Source of the DNA: an uncultured Oscillospiraceae bacterium
Lineage (GTDB): Bacteria; Bacillota; Clostridia; Oscillospirales; Oscillospiraceae
Direction: 5' to 3'
DNA length: 7,589 nucleotides
Assembly (NCBI GenBank): GCA_934591725.1
Contig: CAKTPR010000098.1
Coordinates: 1-7,589 of the forward strand
Below are positions 6,312-7,589 of the stretch, piece after piece. A program made the position numbers and the translations under genes. Every line of letters begins with the position of its first letter. Positions within the stretch are counted from its first letter, which is position 1. A model generated the notes under the pieces. The model ran no database searches and had not been told where the DNA came from. It saw only the letters and a program-made list of their open reading frames with translations.

Positions 6312-7052
6312 TTATTCCTCTGCTGCTTCTACAGCTGCCTCTGCGGGAGCTTCCTCGACCTCTGCGTCTGCGCCCTGGCGGCCTTCCTGAACGGCGTTGG
6401 CCATGGTGGCGGAGATCAGGCGGATGGCGCGGATAGCGTCATCGTTTGCGGGGATAACGTAATCGACCTCATCGGGGTCGCAGTTGGTGTCGACGATAGC
6501 GACGATGGGGATGTGCAGCTTGCGTGCTTCGGCAATGGCGTTGTGCTCCTTGCGGGGGTCAACGACGAACAGTGCGCCGGGGAGCTTCTTCATGTCCTTG
6601 ACGCCGCCGAGGTACTTTTCGAGCTTTTCCATCTCGCCGAGGTGCTTCATGACTTCCTTCTTGGGCAGCATATCGAAGGTGCCGTCTTCCTGCATCTTCT
6701 TGAGCTGAGCAAGGCGGTCGACGCGGGTGCGCATGGTCTTGAAGTTGGTGAGCATGCCGCCGAGCCAACGAGCGTTGACGTAGTACATACCGACGCGTGC
6801 AGCCTCTTCCTTGACTGCGTCCGCAGCCTGCTTCTTGGTGCCGACAAAGAGAATGGTCTGGCCGTTTGCGGCGAGATCACGCACGAAGTCGTAAGCCTCT
6901 TCGAGCTTCTTGACGGTCTTCTGAAGGTCGATTATATAGATACCGTTACGCTCACAGTAAATATATTCGGCCATTTTGGGGTTCCAGCGGCGGGTCTGGT
7001 GACCGAAGTGGACACCGGCTTCCAGCAGCTGCTTCATGGATACTACTGACAT
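6312..7052 (-). CDS. rpsB: 30S ribosomal protein S2 (uS2)
   Basis: S2 is a late-assembling protein of the small subunit; in bacteria it helps hold S1 and the mRNA platform. The 246 residues match the family. The N-terminal signature LLEAGVHFGHQTRRWNPKM spans 9-27. The central part contains LFVGTKKQA (68-76), the coiled-coil region contains RWLGGMLTNFKT (95-106), and the second signature PGALFVVDPRKEHNAIAEA spans 158-176. It is followed by DTNCDPDEVDYVIPANDDA (188-206). The last 20 or so residues are an Ala/Glu tail (ADAEVEEAPAEAAVEAAEE), common in Firmicutes S2 and probably disordered. The ATG at 7052 is preceded by GGAGG (7064-7060) with 7 nt spacing. It is first in an operon with tsf, driven by the promoter at 7164-7192. 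Confidence 0.98.
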   Translation of the reverse strand: MSVVSMKQLLEAGVHFGHQTRRWNPKMAEYIYCERNGIYIIDLQKTVKKLEEAYDFVRDLAANGQTILFVGTKKQAADAVKEEAARVGMYYVNARWLGGMLTNFKTMRTRVDRLAQLKKMQEDGTFDMLPKKEVMKHLGEMEKLEKYLGGVKDMKKLPGALFVVDPRKEHNAIAEARKLHIPIVAIVDTNCDPDEVDYVIPANDDAIRAIRLISATMANAVQEGRQGADAEVEEAPAEAAVEAAEE

Positions 7053-7157
7053 TTCTTTTCCTCCGTAATTTGTTATTTTCCTCCGGGAACTTCAACCCCT
7101 CCACCAAGCCCTGAACACAAGGCCACATGGGGGAAAGTCCATTCCCGTGCGAAATGC
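7053..7157 (-). promoter_or_regulatory. Structured 5' leader of rpsB, possible autoregulatory site
   Basis: The predicted leader is about 105 nt. CGGGAA (7147-7142) can pair either with TTCCC nearby (7135-7131) or with TTCCCG farther down (7089-7084), which directly abuts an extra GGAGG (7084-7080). A short hairpin GCCTTG/CAGGGC lies between. A second, true GGAGG (7064-7060) serves the ATG. Ribosomal protein leaders often bind their own product, and S2 represses its own mRNA in E. coli. That this leader does so is inference from the alternative pairings only. Confidence 0.4.
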
Positions 7158-7163
7158 TCTGAT

Positions 7164-7192
7164 ATGATACCAGAATTGTTCCCGGATTGCAA
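7164..7192 (-). promoter_or_regulatory. Sigma-70-type promoter of rpsB-tsf
   Basis: TTGCAA (7192-7187) and TATCAT (7169-7164) on the minus strand are spaced by exactly 17 bp, with TGG just before the -10 (extended -10). Upstream of the -35, A/T tracts at about 7204-7235 resemble an UP element, as expected for a strongly expressed ribosomal operon. It is divergent from the MATE promoter, with about 63 bp between the two -35 boxes. Confidence 0.85.
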
Positions 7193-7255
7193 GGGCTTGA
7201 GTACAATTTTTCAAAGTTTTTGGAAAAAATTTATACTCTTTTCTTTATCTGTCGC

Positions 7256-7284
7256 TTGATTTATCCGCACGACTGTGGTATCAT
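7256..7284 (+). promoter_or_regulatory. Sigma-70-type promoter of the MATE gene leader
   Basis: TTGATT (7256-7261) and TATCAT (7279-7284) are exactly 17 bp apart, with TGTGG before the -10 providing an extended -10 (TGG-TATCAT). The predicted start near 7291 gives a leader of about 170 nt before the MATE ATG. No other good promoter lies between 7383 and 7461. Confidence 0.82.
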
Positions 7285-7290
7285 CCCTCT

Positions 7291-7461
7291 CGCTCACTCG
7301 GAGGGCAAGCCATTCATATGTGGAAACGACGAGCCGGATAAGGTGGCAGGCTGAAACGCCCGCTTCTTGTCCGGTTCTTTTTATGGCGGTAATACGCAAT
7401 ACGGCTGCGGCGTATGCCGGACAATTTACGTCCCGATTCAGTCACTCATGGAGGTCATAGC
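7291..7461 (+). promoter_or_regulatory. Attenuated leader of the MATE gene, riboswitch candidate
   Basis: The leader opens with a roughly 40-nt segment (7291-7330) that can form small helices such as CCA/TGG (7310-7323). It runs into a complete intrinsic terminator (7331-7382), then about 80 nt to the start codon. GGGC (7303-7306) can pair with GCCC inside the terminator hairpin (7358-7361), offering a competing fold. After read-through, the terminator 3' arm TTGTCCGG (7367-7374) is perfectly complementary to CCGGACAA (7417-7424). A promoter, folded segment and terminator ahead of an exporter is the usual riboswitch layout. Guanidine-IV (mepA motif) riboswitches are known upstream of MATE genes in Clostridia, so that class is the first candidate. 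I could not match its consensus from memory. Confidence 0.55.
7331..7382 (+). terminator. Intrinsic terminator in the MATE leader
   Basis: A 12-bp stem, GAGCCGGATAAG (7331-7342) with CTTGTCCGGTTC (7366-7377), contains two G-T wobbles and is followed at once by TTTTT (7378-7382). The 23-nt loop can fold further (GCAGGC with GCCCGC, one mismatch). It sits about 40 nt after the predicted transcription start and 79 nt before the coding region, so it must be bypassed for expression. Confidence 0.85.
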
Positions 7462-7589
7462 ATGGATCTTATAAACGACAAGCTCAGTAAAATCTATCTG
7501 AAATATCTAGCCGCCGCATTCGGCAGTGCGTTCATGGGCAGCGTGTTCGGCCTTGTCGATATGGTCATGGTCGGGCAGTACCACGGGCC
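7462..7589 (+). CDS. MATE-family multidrug/cation exporter (partial, N-terminus)
   Basis: Only 42 residues are in the window. The sequence MDLINDKLSKIYLKYL leads into a hydrophobic helix rich in small residues (AAAFGSAFMGSVFG) and LVDMVMVGQYHG. The pattern VD-x4-VGQ-x2-G at the end of the first membrane helix is characteristic of MATE transporters, Na+- or H+-driven antiporters that expel cationic compounds across the cytoplasmic membrane. The start at 7462 is supported by GGAGG (7450-7454) with 7 nt spacing. The gene is divergent from rpsB and has its own promoter and an attenuating leader. The subfamily (MepA-like, DinF-like or other) cannot be told from this fragment. Confidence 0.8.
   Translation, partial: MDLINDKLSKIYLKYLAAAFGSAFMGSVFGLVDMVMVGQYHG

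Noticed and set aside
5232..7049. A 605-codon plus-strand open frame opposite tsf and rpsB
   Set aside because: It is antisense to two unmistakable genes. Its Leu/Asp/Val/Cys-heavy product mirrors their codon bias, and it crosses both the terminator-like hairpin and the rpsB-tsf gap. No ribosome binding site or known fold supports it.
7261..7269. TTATCCGCA resembling a DnaA box, in the MATE promoter
   Set aside because: A single 8/9 match between promoter hexamers, with no cluster around it.
7303..7335. Resemblance of the MATE leader to a c-di-GMP-I riboswitch (GGGCAAGCCATTC)
   Set aside because: Only the first segment looks similar; I cannot find the later conserved core strings of that class.
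1..7589. CRISPR array or defence/phage system
   Set aside because: No regularly spaced direct repeats and no cas, integrase, toxin-antitoxin or phage-like genes are visible.

Overview
The window looks like the replication-origin neighbourhood of a Gram-positive, moderately GC-rich anaerobe. Clostridia is most likely, possibly Oscillospirales. The pointers are the dnaA-dnaN-S4 protein order, strong AGGAGG-type ribosome binding sites, and DnaA, DnaN, S2 and EF-Ts proteins of Firmicutes type. The taxon is inferred from gene order and protein style, not from a search.

Layout, left to right: every gene up to 7052 lies on the minus strand, so transcription reads leftward. In transcription order these are rpsB (7052-6312), tsf (6227-5301), a strong terminator, a 277-bp intergenic element with terminal inverted repeats (4933-5209), a polytopic membrane protein resembling GT-C glycosyltransferases (4902-3193), a second terminator, dnaA with its own consensus-like promoter (3052-1739), an origin-like intergenic region (1738-1483), dnaN (1482-376), a 172-bp spacer with hairpins, and the start of a yaaA-type S4 protein (203-1, running off the left edge). 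At the right edge the only plus-strand gene, a MATE-family exporter, starts at 7462 and runs off the window. Its promoter is divergent from that of rpsB.

The genes form two functional groups. DnaA melts the origin and DnaN is the replicase clamp. The dnaA-dnaN gap carries two abutting DnaA boxes, a short GC block, TAC/TAA-type trinucleotides and an AT-rich stretch, in the order described for the Bacillus subtilis basal unwinding system. S2 and EF-Ts belong to translation. They are transcribed together from an extended -10 promoter, with a terminator-like hairpin between the two genes.

The unusual points are these. (1) The normal rpmH-rnpA side of dnaA is replaced by a membrane protein and rpsB-tsf, all reading toward the origin and therefore head-on to one fork. 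(2) A MITE-like element sits just upstream of the membrane-protein gene, and a possibly related, degraded copy lies between dnaN and yaaA. (3) The MATE gene has a roughly 170-nt leader with a perfectly placed promoter and an intrinsic terminator, the arrangement of a riboswitch or attenuator. Guanidine-IV (mepA motif) is the first candidate to test. I did not find a clearly new multi-gene system.
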